Positions 1 to 14,184 are shown, numbered from the stretch's first letter. The stretch: 64,000 nucleotides of DNA from Xylocopa sonorina (GCF_050948175.1 NW_027490120.1:1116001-1180000); one strand, 5' to 3'. Notes: a model not told the origin generated them from the sequence alone. Made by a program: numbers and translations.

Positions 1-2591
1 TTTCAATTTTTCCACAGTTTAGCCGGCGAAATCGTGCCCAGCGCCGCAACGGTTCCGCGCCCATCCACCCACCCACCACCACCCCCGGTGTACACGCGCG
101 CGTGCTCGATAAATTCTTCGCGGCTCCTAATGTTTAGCCTTTATGGCTCGCCAGCAGGCGGTTTAAGAATCCGTTGGAAGGGTTACGCTGCAGACTGTTC
201 TTCAACCCCCATTTCTCGTGACGCCGTTCCCGCGGTAGTTTAGGGACGCGCGGGGGTGTGATCAGTTGCTGAATATTTTGCGGTCGACGCTCTCTTTTTC
301 TCTCGCCTAGCAGGTTCGTTTATTATTTGCACACACGGAAGCGACTCGATAAATCCATGCCCAACGTCGCGCGAGAACGATACCCAAGTTCTCGAAGTCT
401 ACGACAAAGTGTTGGATCCATTGATTCCGAGCGTAGTCCTTCGATCATCCCCGAGGAAACTTCGCGGGGGAGAAAGGACGAGATCGTAGCCACGATGGGT
501 GCTTGTATTATATACCATTTATACAAGTAGCAGCCGCGCGGCCCTCTATTAATATTATCCATCCATTATTCATCCCGGATCACGCTCGGAATCTTTCGAA
601 ATCGTATCCGCGGGTAGATACAGCGAGGAACGTCCGATTCAGATTCAAATGCTCATAGATCCCGCTGTACATCCGCGGCTATCGCGCGGCCCATTGTATT
701 TATTGGCAGGCTGCGCGTTCGCGCGAGTCCACGCAACGCTTGTATCGGCTCTTCCTTTCGAATCGAGTGATCCCTTTGAATGGTTTCCGGTGAAAGTGCT
801 CGGATAACTTCCTCTTGTCTCTCTTCGGAGACATTCGTTTCCTTTGCGTCTTGTTTTTGCGAATAAAAGTGGAATCGTTTTACATGGTTGCCCTCGAAGG
901 ATTTTTGGAAATATATTTTTTGCAGAAAGGGGAAAGACAGGTATAGATAAGTTTGAAATGTATACCTATGCGTTGCTAATCAAGCATAATTTATTACATG
1001 TCTCAGAAGTAACACTTAAAGTTCCGCGTTATCTGCTAAAAAATCAGCAAGAAAAAGGTTCCTGAATAACATAAAATGGAACTCACCGTCAGTGCAGATA
1101 TTAAATCGAAAGCTTGAGAATAAAAGAGGAGCTCGTCCGCGATCTCCTTTCCCCGACGTATTTGTATTTTAAAGCAGAAAAGACGCGAAAGGGGATGATA
1201 CGAGATCGAAGCGCGGAATAATGCTGCGGTGGTGGCTCACTCGGTATAAGGGTGGTCGCGAACAGAATGGTGGGGCTTCCTCCCTCTGGCATCCTCTCTC
1301 TCTCTATCTCTCTTCCTCCCCTTTCTCCGGCTAGGGAAGGATGCAAGGGTGCGAGGTTGGGTTTCAACCATGATTTCCATTCGCCAGCCATCCATCTTGT
1401 TTGAGACTGGAAACTGACAGATAGACGCGGATCCGAGTGCCGGTGACGTGGCAAGTCTTGCACGACTATGCAACGCGCTCGTGTTGGTGTAACCCGCGCG
1501 CGCGATATTGCGGTGCCGAGCGCGCGGTACACGCGCGCGAGCCACGTCGAGCAACTTCCGCGTCCGCGTGAAAAATTCATTTTCGACGACATTAGCGAGG
1601 CAAGAAATTGCTTTTCCTTTCTGCCGGACGCTCGGCCTCCTCCTGTCGATCGGCGCCGATTGACGCGCGGACCTCGCCAGGAATTTGTTGAAAGAAGCCT
1701 TCGACTCTGCGAACGACGTTCGCGATCGAGGAGTGAACTTGGACGAATTGAGTGCTAAAAATATTTTATTTCAATCAACGGTTACAGGAATTGCACTTTC
1801 GTTTATCACTCGTCATTATTCCGCGATAAAACTTAAGAATACTTTGATCTACGAGCGAGATTAATTATCAGCGCGGATGATAATTGATCCTGATGTTATA
1901 TGTATAGTAGATTATATACATCGTAGACGCGTTATCAATTATTTACATGCGTGTTATATATGACTATCCTATACTGGCACTTGTGTCCACGGTTTATCAG
2001 AGCAAAATACCCTTCTATCCATGGCAAGTGTCTTAACCGGAGCACTTCCGTTCGCAATTAGCCGCGCAAATCGCTCGAAAGTGCTCTTAAGCATGGAACA
2101 ATTAACGCTTACCCTCGCTTAAAGTCAGCATCGATATGCAGGTAGGATAATATCGAAAACGCGGCACTGTTCAACCATAAACCGCTTCCGTGTGCCGTTA
2201 TTTCCTCCGATCCGTGACGTAAGCGCTCATTGTTCCGCGCGCAGCAATTACGGCTGGCACTTGACCGCCCCTTAACGAGTATGACTAACTGATTTTACAT
2301 TTTAACTCTTACATTACGAATGATCTACAGTCTCGATTTCGGAACGCTCGATTTTGTTCCACGAGTAATTACGATGTGACATTTACATGTGACAAAATTA
2401 CATCTCGTTACGATTAAATTTGATCGCAGATTCGCGTACAATGTAAATTTTTTATGCTACTCTTAGTACTCAGACGAATAATTGGCTCTATGATGTACAA
2501 ACTAATATATATTGCACATACATATAACAAATAATTTAACGTCAAAGTACGATGGTGAAGAGGCAGCAGAGGATCGCTCAATCTCAAGCTT
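1..2591. other. Non-coding sequence downstream of zen
   Basis: No exon, RNA gene or mobile element is recognised. Short open frames are compositional. The part nearest zen (about 1765-2591) may be its 3' UTR. By the usual Hox order, the next gene beyond the left edge would be proboscipedia, but nothing of it is visible. Confidence 0.5.
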
Positions 2592-3505
2592 TTATAGTGA
2601 CATTAAATCAGGGGTAAGTTCCTGGAACTCCAAGCACACACTGTTCCGAATAACCTCGTCGAGGCTCTTGTTCAATGCCGACGATTGGAACTCGCAAGCG
2701 TTCTCGTCCATCCACATATTCAGATCCGTGAACAGATTGTTCGAATTATCGTGCACGCCGTTCTCCAAGTTGGTCTTCAACGTCTGTTGATTGTTCGCCA
2801 GCAGCGAGCCGCAGTCCGACTGTTGATTGTAAGCGTTGTAAGCACAGTCGTTTCCTTGATAGACAGTGTGGGATTGCTCGCCCAATTGTTGCTGGAAGTA
2901 GCTGGAAGATTGGGAGTATTGATTCGCAGGCAGCTCCGCTTGTGCCTGATAAGAATGCGGATGCTGTTGATCGAGGAAGAACGACTGTCCCTGCTGCACG
3001 TAGTTCTGCTGAAATCGGTTCACCGTTGGCATCGCGAAGCTCTGTCGGCCATATTGGTGGACGTTGAAGAGGTTCGAGTGGACCTCGGGCATCGTTTGCG
3101 CGACGCTTTGGACGTTCGAGTACGAATACGAGATGCTGTTCGCATTCTGTGTGGACAGAGGGTTCTGTTGGTGGGTTCCATTTTGAATGGACCAGTTTAA
3201 GGATGGCGATTCAATAGGGGTGGCATTCCCCGATTTCTTCTCGGGGGAGTTGCCGCTACTCTTGCTACCTCCGGGCTTGCTGGACCCGGTAGCTTTCGAT
3301 ATCTGCTCTTTCTTGTACTTCATGCGACGGTTCTGGAACCAGATCTTAATCTGTCGCTCAGTCAGGCACAATAGCGCCGCCATTTCGATTCGACGCGGCC
3401 GACAGAGATAACGGGCACGATGGAACTCCTTCTCGAGCTCGACCAGCTGCGCGCTGGAGTACGCTGTGCGGGATCGTTTCCCGTTTTGTTGTTTCTTAGA
3501 CGATC
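2592..3505 (-). CDS. zen: zen exon 2 (homeodomain and C-terminus, residues 111-414)
   Basis: On the minus strand the acceptor is a pyrimidine-rich tract ending TTTCTGTTTCAG, followed by GATCG at 3505. Codons upstream of this point (MKFSVS) are intron read-through and do not belong to the protein. The exon codes eight residues of linker (starting in the split Gly codon), the complete 60-residue homeodomain, a Gly/Ser/Lys stretch, then a long Q/N/S/Y-rich tail. It ends at TAA 2594-2592. Confidence 0.92.
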
Positions 3506-5669
3506 CTGAAACAGAAAATTTCATTATTGTTATTATGAGTACGATTTACGATAAATAGGAGTTACGCTGACGTGTATGTAGATAGGATAGGAAGGAGACT
3601 AAGACGCGGGAACGTTTTCCACCTGGAGAGACGAGTGGTACCGAGGACGCGTCCAGGGAAGGTGTCAAGGGTCGCCCAGTGGGAAACTTGCCCGCGCACG
3701 AGGTGGCCGCAGTACCCGCTGTGCGGCTCAAAGACGCTAAAACCGTGTTATTGGATTAAATGATCCTGGCGTGAATTTCCAAGCAAATGCGACTCGTCAG
3801 CGGTGCGGACGCGCGGCTCGCGAGCGGCTCGCGCACGGCTCGCGCCGGACAATTTGTCGATGGTTAATTGCTTTACGACGCAGCCCGCGCGACCTGACTC
3901 TGCCGGGAAAACCGTGAAAACCCGGAACGATCCAGTCGAAAATTGCACTCGTACAGTCCTGCATTTGAAATATAAATGAACAGACACCAGATCGCGCGTC
4001 ACGTTTCAAAAGCCTCGACTATGCCATCGACTGTGGAATCTTTCGCGATCCTATGACTTCTCGTCTCGCTCCCTGTAACCGATTCTTCCATTGGAATTCC
4101 GCGTCAGCTGACTAACACCTGTTCGAAACGTTTCTTTCCCTCCTAACGCACTCCTAATGCGAGCGTCAATCTTAATGTCGACCTAAATAATAGCTTCTGC
4201 GCGAAACAGCTGAGAATGGAGGCCGCAAAAAGGTGGTGGTTTCGAATCATTCTCTTCCGCCGCTTCTCGAAGTTGAACGATGTTATGTGTTTTTTCTTTT
4301 ATTATAGATGGAATGTGGAGCAACGAGATGGGAACAATAGATAGGAATTCGTGCTGGGACACGTGTGTCTTAGTTTCTTATTTTTCCGATAAATGGTCGC
4401 TCGTATGACGAAACGCGTCGCGACCTCTCTAATTCATTAGGCATTCGAGGACACTACGGCCTCGCCCTGGAGGCAAGAGGAATCGTTCGAGGAAATCTTA
4501 TCACTGAAAATCGACCATCGATTTTCACATTCTGATCGAGGAAGGCACGCGAGTCGGTGAAACGCCTGACGAAATTCCTTTTACCTAGACCGTCCTTAGA
4601 TAAGCTAATTTCACAACGAAATTCCTGAAACACGGAAGAAACGAAGGAAATCGAACGTTTTCGTAACGAGGAATGAAAACGCGACCAAAATGGAGACTCG
4701 CGAGGGAATTTCGTGGCGGTTGGTAGCGTGCCTCGCTACCAATAAACGTGTCACCACTGACCCGAGGATCCGACAGTCCATCACCTCTGGTGACTCTGTT
4801 TTATGTAAACCTATGTAGAGCACCGACGGGCAAGCGGGACGAGAGCGCCGTTTTATAATCCCTCGAGACTAAAGTCTCCTAAATGGGCAGCTCGTTAATC
4901 AAACTTGATTCAATAATGTCTACGGCAACGTCTATTTGCTTAGAATCCGTAACGGCGGCGGGACGTTCTCGTTTAACGTTGTCGCGTAATTTTAGCCATC
5001 GAGTAAAAACGTACGCGTAGCATTTTTCCCCCTCCCTGCAATTTTCTCTTAACCTTGCTCTAATTACGGTAACCTCTTAACTTTTCGATCGACTAAAATT
5101 TTCTATTTTCAAAATCGCGCGAACCATTTTTACTTCTACGCTGATTTAACTGAAGCTACACGTTCTTCAATTCGTAATAACCCTTTTCTAGAATTCGAAT
5201 GAAACACTATCCTGTTATATTAATTGTAGCTCGAAAAAGATTGCAGATAAACTTCCCGCGAGTCATTATATTATAAACAAGAGGAATGTAAAATCGAGCC
5301 AGACCGATTACGGGCGAGATGTACATCGTAACAGGTACCTTGACTAGCTGGCTGGTTTTTCTCCGCGTTGGCAGCAGGTCGTTGCTCCTCCGGCTGGATC
5401 TGTTGCTGCTGCTCGGTCTTCCCGCTTTCCCCGAACAGGCAGCCACGCTGTTCCCCGCTCGTCCACTTCCCGTTCCTGTCCATGCGCCAGGAATAATTCC
5501 CCTGCCCGTTGTACGTCATAACTCGGCCGTTGCTGTACTCGCATCCGTTCCAGCTGGACGTGGACGCCGCGCAGTTGACACTGATCGGCGACGGGGGGAA
5601 ACTGGTCTCCTCCATGGGCTTCGTCAACGTTCGATTATCCATGTACTTGGCGAACTGTCCAAGAGTCAT
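2592..5669 (-). CDS. zen: Hox3/zerknüllt homeodomain transcription factor (two exons: 5669-5339 and 3505-2592)
   Basis: Spliced CDS of 1245 nt, 414 residues. The homeodomain lies at residues 119-178 and is Antennapedia-class: R5, I47, Q50 and N51 are present, and helix 3 reads IKIWFQNRRMKYKKEQ. The Y at position 56 and the LLCLTERQ context fit the Hox3/zen group better than Dfd, Scr or Antp. The C-terminal half is rich in Gln, Asn and Ser, as in insect zen proteins, with an acidic/hydrophobic tail. Insect zen acts in extra-embryonic tissue (serosa/amnion) specification as a nuclear DNA-binding factor; that role is family knowledge. No canonical YPWM hexapeptide is seen; YSWRM at residues 59-63 may be a decayed one. 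Exon phases match across the intron (one base from exon 1, two from exon 2). A possible poly(A) signal is AATAAA on the minus strand at 1770-1765, but it is about 825 nt past the stop and weak. Confidence 0.93.
3506..5338 (-). other. zen intron (1833 bp, GT-AG)
   Basis: Bounded by the donor at 5338-5337 and the acceptor at 3507-3506 on the minus strand. Short open frames inside it on both strands match nothing I recognise and are GC-driven. I see no nested gene. Confidence 0.8.
5339..5669 (-). CDS. zen: zen exon 1 (residues 1-110)
   Basis: The start is the first ATG in the open frame (5669-5667), giving MTLGQFAKYMDN. Upstream codons stay open to a TGA at 5750-5748 without another ATG; a nearby GTG pair at 5687-5682 is not a eukaryotic start. 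The exon ends AGT CAA G followed by GTACCT, a good donor, leaving one base of a split Gly codon. The encoded part has no conserved domain beyond the YSWRM stretch and a Q4 run near residue 87. A further upstream non-coding exon cannot be excluded. Confidence 0.8.
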
Positions 5670-5751
5670 ATTCGATGGACGCACCACTTGGCTCCCGACC
5701 GATTTGCCGACTGTCTTCCGAAACGTACGCCGGAGAAAGCGACAGGTTCAA

Positions 5752-5775
5752 CGTTCCACTGACTACTGACATATC
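5752..5775 (-). promoter_or_regulatory. Candidate zen initiator: tandem TCAGT motifs
   Basis: The minus strand carries GTCAGTAGTCAGTGG about 90-100 nt upstream of the zen ATG, two copies of the arthropod initiator core TCAGT. No convincing TATA box or DPE is visible at the expected spacing. This is a weak motif match and could be chance. Confidence 0.25.
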
Positions 5776-8700
5776 GTGTGACTATTCCTTGCCAATTTGT
5801 AGGGTAGCCAGAGCGCGCAGGGCCTGGCCGAATCGCAGCGCGATCGCTTTCCCGAAAACCATAAACCCTTTTGTCCGGCTGGATTAGCCGGCCGCGGTGA
5901 GGACGATTCGACCAACCGGCGATTGGGGACCGATAACCTGGCCCACTCAGGATTTCCCTGCGCCCCCTCCACTGTGTACCCCTTGCGGAATTTCAGGAGG
6001 TCGACACGCATGATCGGTTTTGCCGTTAATCCAGCCACCGTGGAAATCTACCTCGACGGTGGTCTTCTTCCGGATAGCCACGTATCGCTATTTTTTTGCG
6101 CTTCGTTGGCTTCCACGGAGCTAATTACTGTTACGAATTTTTGTCGAGCAGGGTTGTAGCGAGAACGTTGAAAAATATTGCTTTCTCGAGGTTCTTGTCG
6201 CAAAGAAATTTGAATTCTTAGTGTAGGTTGAAAGTACGTCCGCGAGGTTGAAGTTGATAAATAAATTCTTTAATTAATACGGAAATAGAATTTTTTAAGT
6301 ATTTCCAAGTACTCGATATTCAAGAATGTCGTTCGAACTTGGTAGGAAAAAAGCACGGGAATCGTGCGAGCTGCGGTTACTAACGTTATTCAACCCTTTA
6401 CCTGAAACCAGGGCGCACAATGCGGTACAGTATTCGTAGAAAGTCGACTGATCCAGCGATACGTTTGCGGCGTACAATAGCGCGATCCAGACTTCCCTAA
6501 CTATTTTTCAGCCGGCTCGGGAACAGGTGACTTACCCATTCAGGGGATTTGCACGCGCTTACGGCCGCTACGGGATCATCGTTCGTTTCTAGACGCCCTG
6601 GCTCTACGGAATAAATGCAATACGCCGAATCACGAACAACCCGGCCATTGTGAACGAGAATGATCCTCGAACCTGTCGCCGGAAGCTTTGTCCCTAGCCG
6701 CCGTATCTATGGCCTTCAATTTTCTCACCTGGCTGTACTTTCCGTCAATACTACGATTTGTAACGCGATACTTTCGTTGAAATTGCAGAGTTTCTCGAAC
6801 CGTCGAACACACTTGCGTACATCATGCGCTCACGGTTGCTAGAGCAACAATTGGCAGATTGCAAATCGCTCGTTAATTCGTTTGCGAAAAAAGTATGCGA
6901 ATGTTCCAAAGAAAGGGGGTGTACGATAACGAATCTATATAGACTCCATCAAACCAAGGAATTGATCAGTATCATTTCTCGGCTTGCCCTTTCCCCAGCG
7001 GTCAGTAACATCCACAGCTCCCTTTTTCTCCATTTCCACCACCTCTCCGCCACTCTGTTTCTTTCTTTCTCCCCGATTTTCCCTTCTCACGGAATCAGCC
7101 ATTCTTCTATCGCGTCGGGAGCTGTCTGCAATTCCGCATCGCGTTCTACCGCGAGCCACTCCTTGGCCATCGCCTTCCAACCCTTCTGCCCTCGCGTCGA
7201 CGAGAGAACGTTCTCTTTTTCCACATTCTGCTATATTTGTAGACAAAAATCGTTCGAAGGGAAAGGAATATCGTGTGCTGGCCTCGAAGGCAAGGGTAAA
7301 GGGGTGGGTGAGAAAGAACGCACCCTCTCGCTATTTCTTTCTTCGTTAATTCTCTTCTTACGCGGCAATTTTTACGCTGTAAAATTACGGAACGGAGGTG
7401 TTTTCCATTCGGCTGCATCCAGCCTGGCGGCGGGATAAACGTGGCTGGAAAAGTCGGGAGGACGTTAAAGGCTTCGTTCCGCGTAAGAGCCACGGAAGAC
7501 GTAAACGCCTTATCGAGGCTGCGCTCTAATCCCTGCGTTTTAACATCCCTTACGCCGCGCAGATTAGTGTGGGAAATCCTACGATGTCGATCGACGCGCG
7601 ATTACGCCAGCCGCGATCCACATCGGAATGTAGGCTAACGTTGACCCGCTTACGCGTGCACCAACGCGTAGGGTCTCTCATCGAGCGCGATCGATCGTTG
7701 CGTACGTGACCGCCAGGAGTTGCGAGATTTTTCCGTTACGAATGTTGTATAAATACCGTTCGTCGGGGTTCTAACGGGGTTGCTGTCGAATATTTAGGTC
7801 GTAAAAACCACTGGTGTGAGAGATTTTGTTGGGAACTTTACGGTACGCTACTTTTGAATCAACCGATGCATAGCGAGGTATTTGTATGGAATGTTCAGCG
7901 GAACATTAACAACTATCGGTACAATTTTCATTTCAGGAACGAACGGGAACTGAAAAAGTCAAGCGGCAGACCCGTTTCGCCCAGAGCTTCATGACAAGTG
8001 GAAGAGAGCTTTGAGGTTGGAAATTATAACTACGATGGTTATCGCGTTTTGTTTCCATTAGATAATTGTGCATGGGGCATTCATGAAATGTGACGTGGCA
8101 GATGAACCGATATACCTATTCGAGCCAGTGCTCTTTTACGACTCTGAAAGTGTATACGTGTTTCTTGCTATCGAGCATATGAACGACGATCGTATTGTCC
8201 GGCCGTCCCTCGCGGTTGTAAACGATCAGAACCTCGCTACGTAAAACACGCGACGAGAAGGGACTCGTCTCATATTTTTAGCAAACGACATAAAGTAATT
8301 TCGACGGGCTCGATACGGTACGTCAAAGAAAGTTACTCTCTCGTTGCTTGGAAAACAATGCAATTTCCAGTAAATACATCCCTCCATAAATATTAAATCA
8401 GCGGCAATTTCAGGGCAGAGGGTTGCTCTCGAATGGCGTCGAATATTCCCGTGGCGGGCGGATTTCGAGATCGACGAGCCGTGCCTACGCTTTTGTATAA
8501 TGTAATCTAGAAGTTTGACGGGGTCTGACGGTGGATTGCCTTCGGTCGAGGCCAGTCGGGGCGACGAAAACGGGGGAAACGGGGATACGAAGAATGTCGG
8601 TGCCGGGAGCGGGTAGGGGATGACGCGAAAGGGTCGACAGCCACCGGATGAAGGGATTATCTCGAATATAGAAAAGTAATTACGACCGAATTACCCTCGC

Positions 8701-10168
8701 GCCACCTTGTTTCGTATGAATTCCTCGCCTCTGAATAAAAAAAAGATGGACGCCCGGTTTATCTGGATGATAGCAGGGATTTGGATTTTACGTGGCTCCT
8801 TGAATCTCTAATGACTCCTCGATATTAATCTTCACGTTTATCCGTATTACCTGTTTTACAGCACAGGAATTACCATATTTGCATTCGACGCATTGAAATA
8901 AAAGGTAAAATAATATTACAAAAGCTTCGCTGCGAACAAAATTTCAGAAAGAAAAACGAATAAGAAACAGAAGGTGATATTTTCATCTGAAACACCTTGG
9001 CAGGCATAAAGCAACCTGTCGCAAATAACTCGCGACGAAGCTTTTAATAGAAAACCAAGGGGTGAGCCGAAGCTCGGTACGGCACGCGTCGAAAAGAATT
9101 CCCTCCGCGAGAGGGCACGCTGTTGTCTCTCGTCGAGGGGTCTGCCCGATCGCTGCGGTCCCCTCGGCCCTATCCTCCGCGCGGCTCGTCGTGTAACATA
9201 TGCTTTTATCTAAATTAAACAGTGTCGGCGCGATTTTCATTTCCTGGCCTGAAGCCGCTGATGTTATCCGCAGGATAGCGCGTCGCGAGAGCGTTGCTAA
9301 GGGTCGGGAAACCTCCCTGCGCCTGGCCGCCCACCCTCTCCATCCAGAGCTGTGTTCCGTCCTCCTTCCTGTCCTTCTCCCTAACGCGGCCTCGTCGCCT
9401 TACACACCCGTGTGTCCCTCTATACCTGTGCCCTCGCCTTCCCTCGCTATCTACCCGTATTCTAACACCCATCCCCTGCACCCTTTTCCTGTCTCGCGCC
9501 CTCTCCTTCTATCGCGTGGACAAGTTACACGACCGCCACGCCGCTCAAGAATATGGTCGGGGTTATTCCGTGTACCAGGATTATGCTCGCAATTGGGTTT
9601 GTACTTGGCCGTCAGGGGTGAGGCCGGGCGGTCGGTACGGTACACTGAGTGGTACCGGATTGATGGTTTTAATGGCGAGGGATTAGGCGCAGGTACCAAT
9701 GAACGACGGGATATGAATTAATTGAAAAGTGCTGCCCCAATTTCGTTTAATTATATAGAAACGGGTCGCGAGGCTAATTCCATAATAGCAGATACAGAAA
9801 TTGCGGGTGCCATAAACCCTTTGACACTTCTACGGTCCAAACTTCCATTTCCGAAACAGTCTTCCCTGGAGCAATCCTCAGCGACCATCGACCCTCTGTA
9901 AGAACGGTTGGATATCAATCGCGACGAAACAGAGACGAACAGCGCTCCCCGTTTTCCTAGTCAGAGGAGAACCGATCGTTCCTCGCTGCGAGGACTTTCG
10001 TGTCGAACGCAAGAACCAGTCGCGGATATGACGCGTTTTTATCGGGGCGAGCCTTCCTTCAGCCTCGATGCCGGATGCCGAGATCCTCGCGAGCAGATAG
10101 AAAAGAAGGCACATCCCACTTTTATACTCTGGAGGTTAAAGTTTACCAAGTTATTCCGACTTTCCCTT

Positions 10169-10206
10169 CGTCCTCGTCGTCCTCGTTGTCGTCGTCGTCG
10201 TCGTCT
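10169..10206. repeat. (TCG)n / (GTC)n trinucleotide repeat
   Basis: An imperfect run of TCG/GTC triplets, visible directly. Confidence 0.85.
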
Positions 10207-13200
10207 GGTTTCGCGCGAGCGAAAGCTACCCCGTCAGTTTGGTTGACGTCCCGCGTCATAGTCACCCTCGTCCCGTCGATCTTCCTCCCCTTTCTCGTCC
10301 TACGCCACGGCTATCTCCTCGTACCTCCTCCCCATCAGCTATCCCGAGATTCTTACCGTTCTGTCATCCTTCGATCGACTTTTCTCGAGTTTTCCGAGTT
10401 AGAGGACTCTCCTTTTAAGGAAACCCCCGTGAACTTTCGCCAGCGGATGTTTATTGGCGACAGCGGATGAGTCGTGTTGAGTTCTTCGGATCGCGTTGAT
10501 CTTGTTTTAAATGGTGGACATTTTTTTGAGAAATAAAATTCTGGCTATACTAATAAATCTTTAATTAATCTGATAACGGTCTATATTGTTAGTTATTAAA
10601 GTAGATATTAGAATACAAATTTATATGGAAAATAAAGTTCCCGTACTGTAATTCTAATAAATCAGTGATTTAATCTAGCGGAAGTCTAAGCTTTTGGTTA
10701 AATTTTCTTGCTCCGCGTGTTTTCACCCCGTTATTTCATTTTCTTTTCTATTTTTTTCATTCGTTTTTCATCGGAAGAAACCGTGTTCACGGAACCGCAA
10801 GTTTTGAATTCGCAGAATTTTTGCCGTCCGCGTCCGCTCGACCATTTTTCTTTCCCGCCTCTCGCCTCCTTCTTGCCTCGCGTCTCAGCGTCGCGCAAAA
10901 AACTTCGCAATTTTATAACGGAAGTTGGCTGAATACAAAATCAGTGGGCTGTCGCTCTTCACGGCCAACTTGTATCGTATTTTAATGGAACTGACTCGCC
11001 GTCGTCAACGCGACACCGTCGACGATTCTCCGCTGCAAATTCTTCGACAAATCTTTCCCTCTCTTTTTATCTTTCTCTCCCTACTTATAGGCACAAAGCA
11101 TAAAACGTAAAACTTCATCGTACAAACAATGTTGTACAAACATTACATTTACGAAAGAGAAAAAAAAGAGACAGGAGGCATACGCTTCAATAAAAGGATT
11201 AAAATATTTCTAAATAGAAGTTAGGAAGCGTGTCAAGGGGTTTGGAAATTCCCAATAAGACGCAAGAAAAAGAGAAGTAAAAAAAAAAAAGAAGGGAGGA
11301 AAGCCGCACAATCGGTCGGTTTACAGCGGAGTGTTTTATTATAGCGGTAGAACAGGATGGAAATTTTCATAATTTACTGCTGATACCTTGGAGCCAAAAT
11401 GGCAGACAGGCTGTTCCAGGGTCATTCACGGAATTTACCACACCGTCGACAAGACGACGCCTCCTTCAACCGCTGAAATCTAAACAGGCCAACACCGTGA
11501 CGCAGTTCCGTTTAGACTGCGGGACCCGACATGGTCGGTTGCCCGTTTTATTGTATGCCTCCTGTAATTGATTTCGGTTATTATCTCGATGCTGCAGCGA
11601 GTCGATCGTCGTACCGTTGCAACGGCCTGCAAATTGCGCACGGGACCGATCGCCGCACTAACTTCCGCCTGATCTTTCCGCCAGACATACTCGCACGAAA
11701 GTAAAAAGTTAGTTACGAGCGCCGTAAAACAATGCTCGGTTAAGTAGCTGATGTTCAGATTAAGAGAGAGATACGACGTTACGACGGTTAAGAGCCATTT
11801 ACGTTCATTACCTTAATCTAATAAATTCACATTTCACCTTCCAAATTTTTAGCATGTCAGTTTTCCTTTCAAACATCCACTGGAGTGTCTCTCGATCATG
11901 CCCTAATTAACTTTTACAACCAGCGTTTCTATCAAGACTCCCGCAAGTGAGAGAATAAAATTACATCCACGATATAATTCCCTGACGACATCTTCCGAGA
12001 CTTGATCGCAAGGTCGCATACTACCCACCAACCACCCTGTCAGCTACGTTCCGCTTCACCCCGACCGGATTCCCGGTATCAGAGATCACCTGACTGCACT
12101 CGGTGCACCCAGGATTATCAAACTTCATTATTACAGGTTGTACAAACACAACAGCCCGTCTGCTGGCCGTCGTCCACCCTTTTCTAGCCCACGGACGCGT
12201 CCTCAGCGAAGAGGCACCGTGTCTCGGCGTTGAAGGGGGTTGCTTGCGCAACGGATGATATATTATCGGGCGCTGTTTGCACTTTGACAACCTCGCGGGG
12301 CATAAAAACGCTGACTCATTTAAAGCGGCCCCCGGGATTGCGCGGTGCTCCGGGAGGATCCGCGTGCCGTCACCCTTCTCGAGCGGCACCGCGCGACCCC
12401 CTCCGCGCTCCTATCGCCGGCCAACCTCCCCTTTTCCGCTCTGGAGCGAGCAACCGACCCCTCTGGCCTCTCCTTCGCTCCCCTCCGTCTCTCTTCGTCC
12501 CTCCGCAACGAGCTGTTCCAGGCCTCGTTTTGTCCACCGGTTCCACGGCCCCTCCTGTCCCCCACCCACGATTTCCCGGTTTCATCCGGCACCGACCACC
12601 CCGTTTCTCCGACTCTCTCTCTCTCTCCCCCCAAGCCCTCCTCCCCCTCATCTGGAGGGCAGCTACGGCATCTCGTGACTCTCTTCTTCCACGCCACCGG
12701 CGACCGGACTCATCCTCCTCGTTTCTCGCTTCCATCCTTCCATCCCACCCCCGCCCCTCACGGCGCACCCCCAGCGAGCCAAGCGTTTTGCTTCCCGTGG
12801 CTGCGGCGCGGCTCTGCTTCTCTCTGGGTTACCCACAAACTGCCTGCCAACGTTCCCCGCGTTGCCCCTCTCCCTGGTAAATCAACCGGGTTCTCTTCTG
12901 ATTCTTTCTTGCCCGCTCTTTCCCTGCCTCTCGCTCCCCCCTCAGGAGAACTCTAACCCCCGCCCCGGTTGGATACCGCGAGGATAACGGTCGCTTATAA
13001 TTGCGATTCTTCGTATAATTTTTATTAAGGCTAATTAATTGCAATGGCCTGTATAATTCAGTTTAGCCGGTGTTTCCGAGCGGACTGCTTTCGCCACGGT
13101 TAAGTCGTCTCTCGAAGGAGACGGTGGTCGAGAGCGTGCTCTCGAGAGCGTTGGTGAGCGTATCGGATTCTTGCGAGTTCGCGTTGCCGATTGTTCGCTG

Positions 13201-14184
13201 AGGATTCGATATCTTTGACGAAAGATTGCGGAGGAACGGAACAAGAGGGGGCGCAGGAAATGTGGGTCGCAGAGCTTCCCTCGAGTGGCTACGCCGGGGT
13301 ATTCAATGGGGTAAATGGGGTATTGCATATTAAATACGGCGATAGGGGGACGGCACGAAAAGAAGATCGAAGGGGGTGGACCGCGGAATGGCTCTGCGGC
13401 GCGGGAGGGGCGATGTGTGTAAGCTTGATGCGGTTATTGATTACGGGCCACTGTCATTGACGGCCCGTCATATGGAAACGGTGACCGTTTTTCGTTACGC
13501 GCGCACGGACGTGCCATCGCTGCGACGCGGCCACCGTATCCGCGCGCGGACGCCCATCAATTTCTGCCCTCCGTCCTGTTCGACTCGTTGCCTTCTCCTC
13601 CTCTCGTTTTCCGCTCTATTCCATCCTTTTTTTTTTTTTTAAATTCGAGTCACTCGATGGAATGTGCCTCGAATAGTTTTTTCGACGACCCCTTCTTTTC
13701 GAATAGTGGACGAGGCTGCAATGGGTGGAACTCGAATTCAGGTGAAATTGTGGAACGCGCTTGAAATCTCATAGAATTAACCTTCTGTTCTTCTATTTTC
13801 TGTACTGGTTAACATTAAGCGATTCTCGGAATAGGCTCCAGTGACTAATAGTAGATCACTATTATTATATGGAATATATTTTTACCAGAAATGGACTACG
13901 TGACTTTCCGACGAGGATTATGGCCGATTTCTAATTGCTCGCGTGGTTAGGGGCATGAAACAGAAGTCACGGTGGTAAAAGTCAAAAGCGTAGGGTTAAG
14001 GAACGCCCATGGAGGGATTAGGCATAGACATCTGCCAAGGCGGAATTGCAATTGGAATGGATCAGGTAAGCCCAGGTACGGTGGGCACCATAAACAGAGG
14101 GTCGGTTACGCGGAATTATGGTATAATTGTGACCTATGCTTTCAAAGGAGGTAATAATCTATGTTGAGGTAGACCGGAGTAACG

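Noticed and set aside
2685..3200. Plus-strand open frame of 171 codons over zen
   Set aside because: Antisense to the Gln/Asn-rich zen tail; Leu/Val-rich composition is what such a shadow gives. No independent support.
3506..3524. Start of zen at the ATG 3524 (MKFSVS)
   Set aside because: Those codons are the polypyrimidine tract and acceptor of the intron; the phase-matched exon 1 supplies the real N-terminus.
12230..12956. Overlapping Pro/Ser/Arg-rich frames on both strands
   Set aside because: GC-rich pyrimidine-biased DNA suppresses stops; no domain, no splice pattern, both strands open equally.
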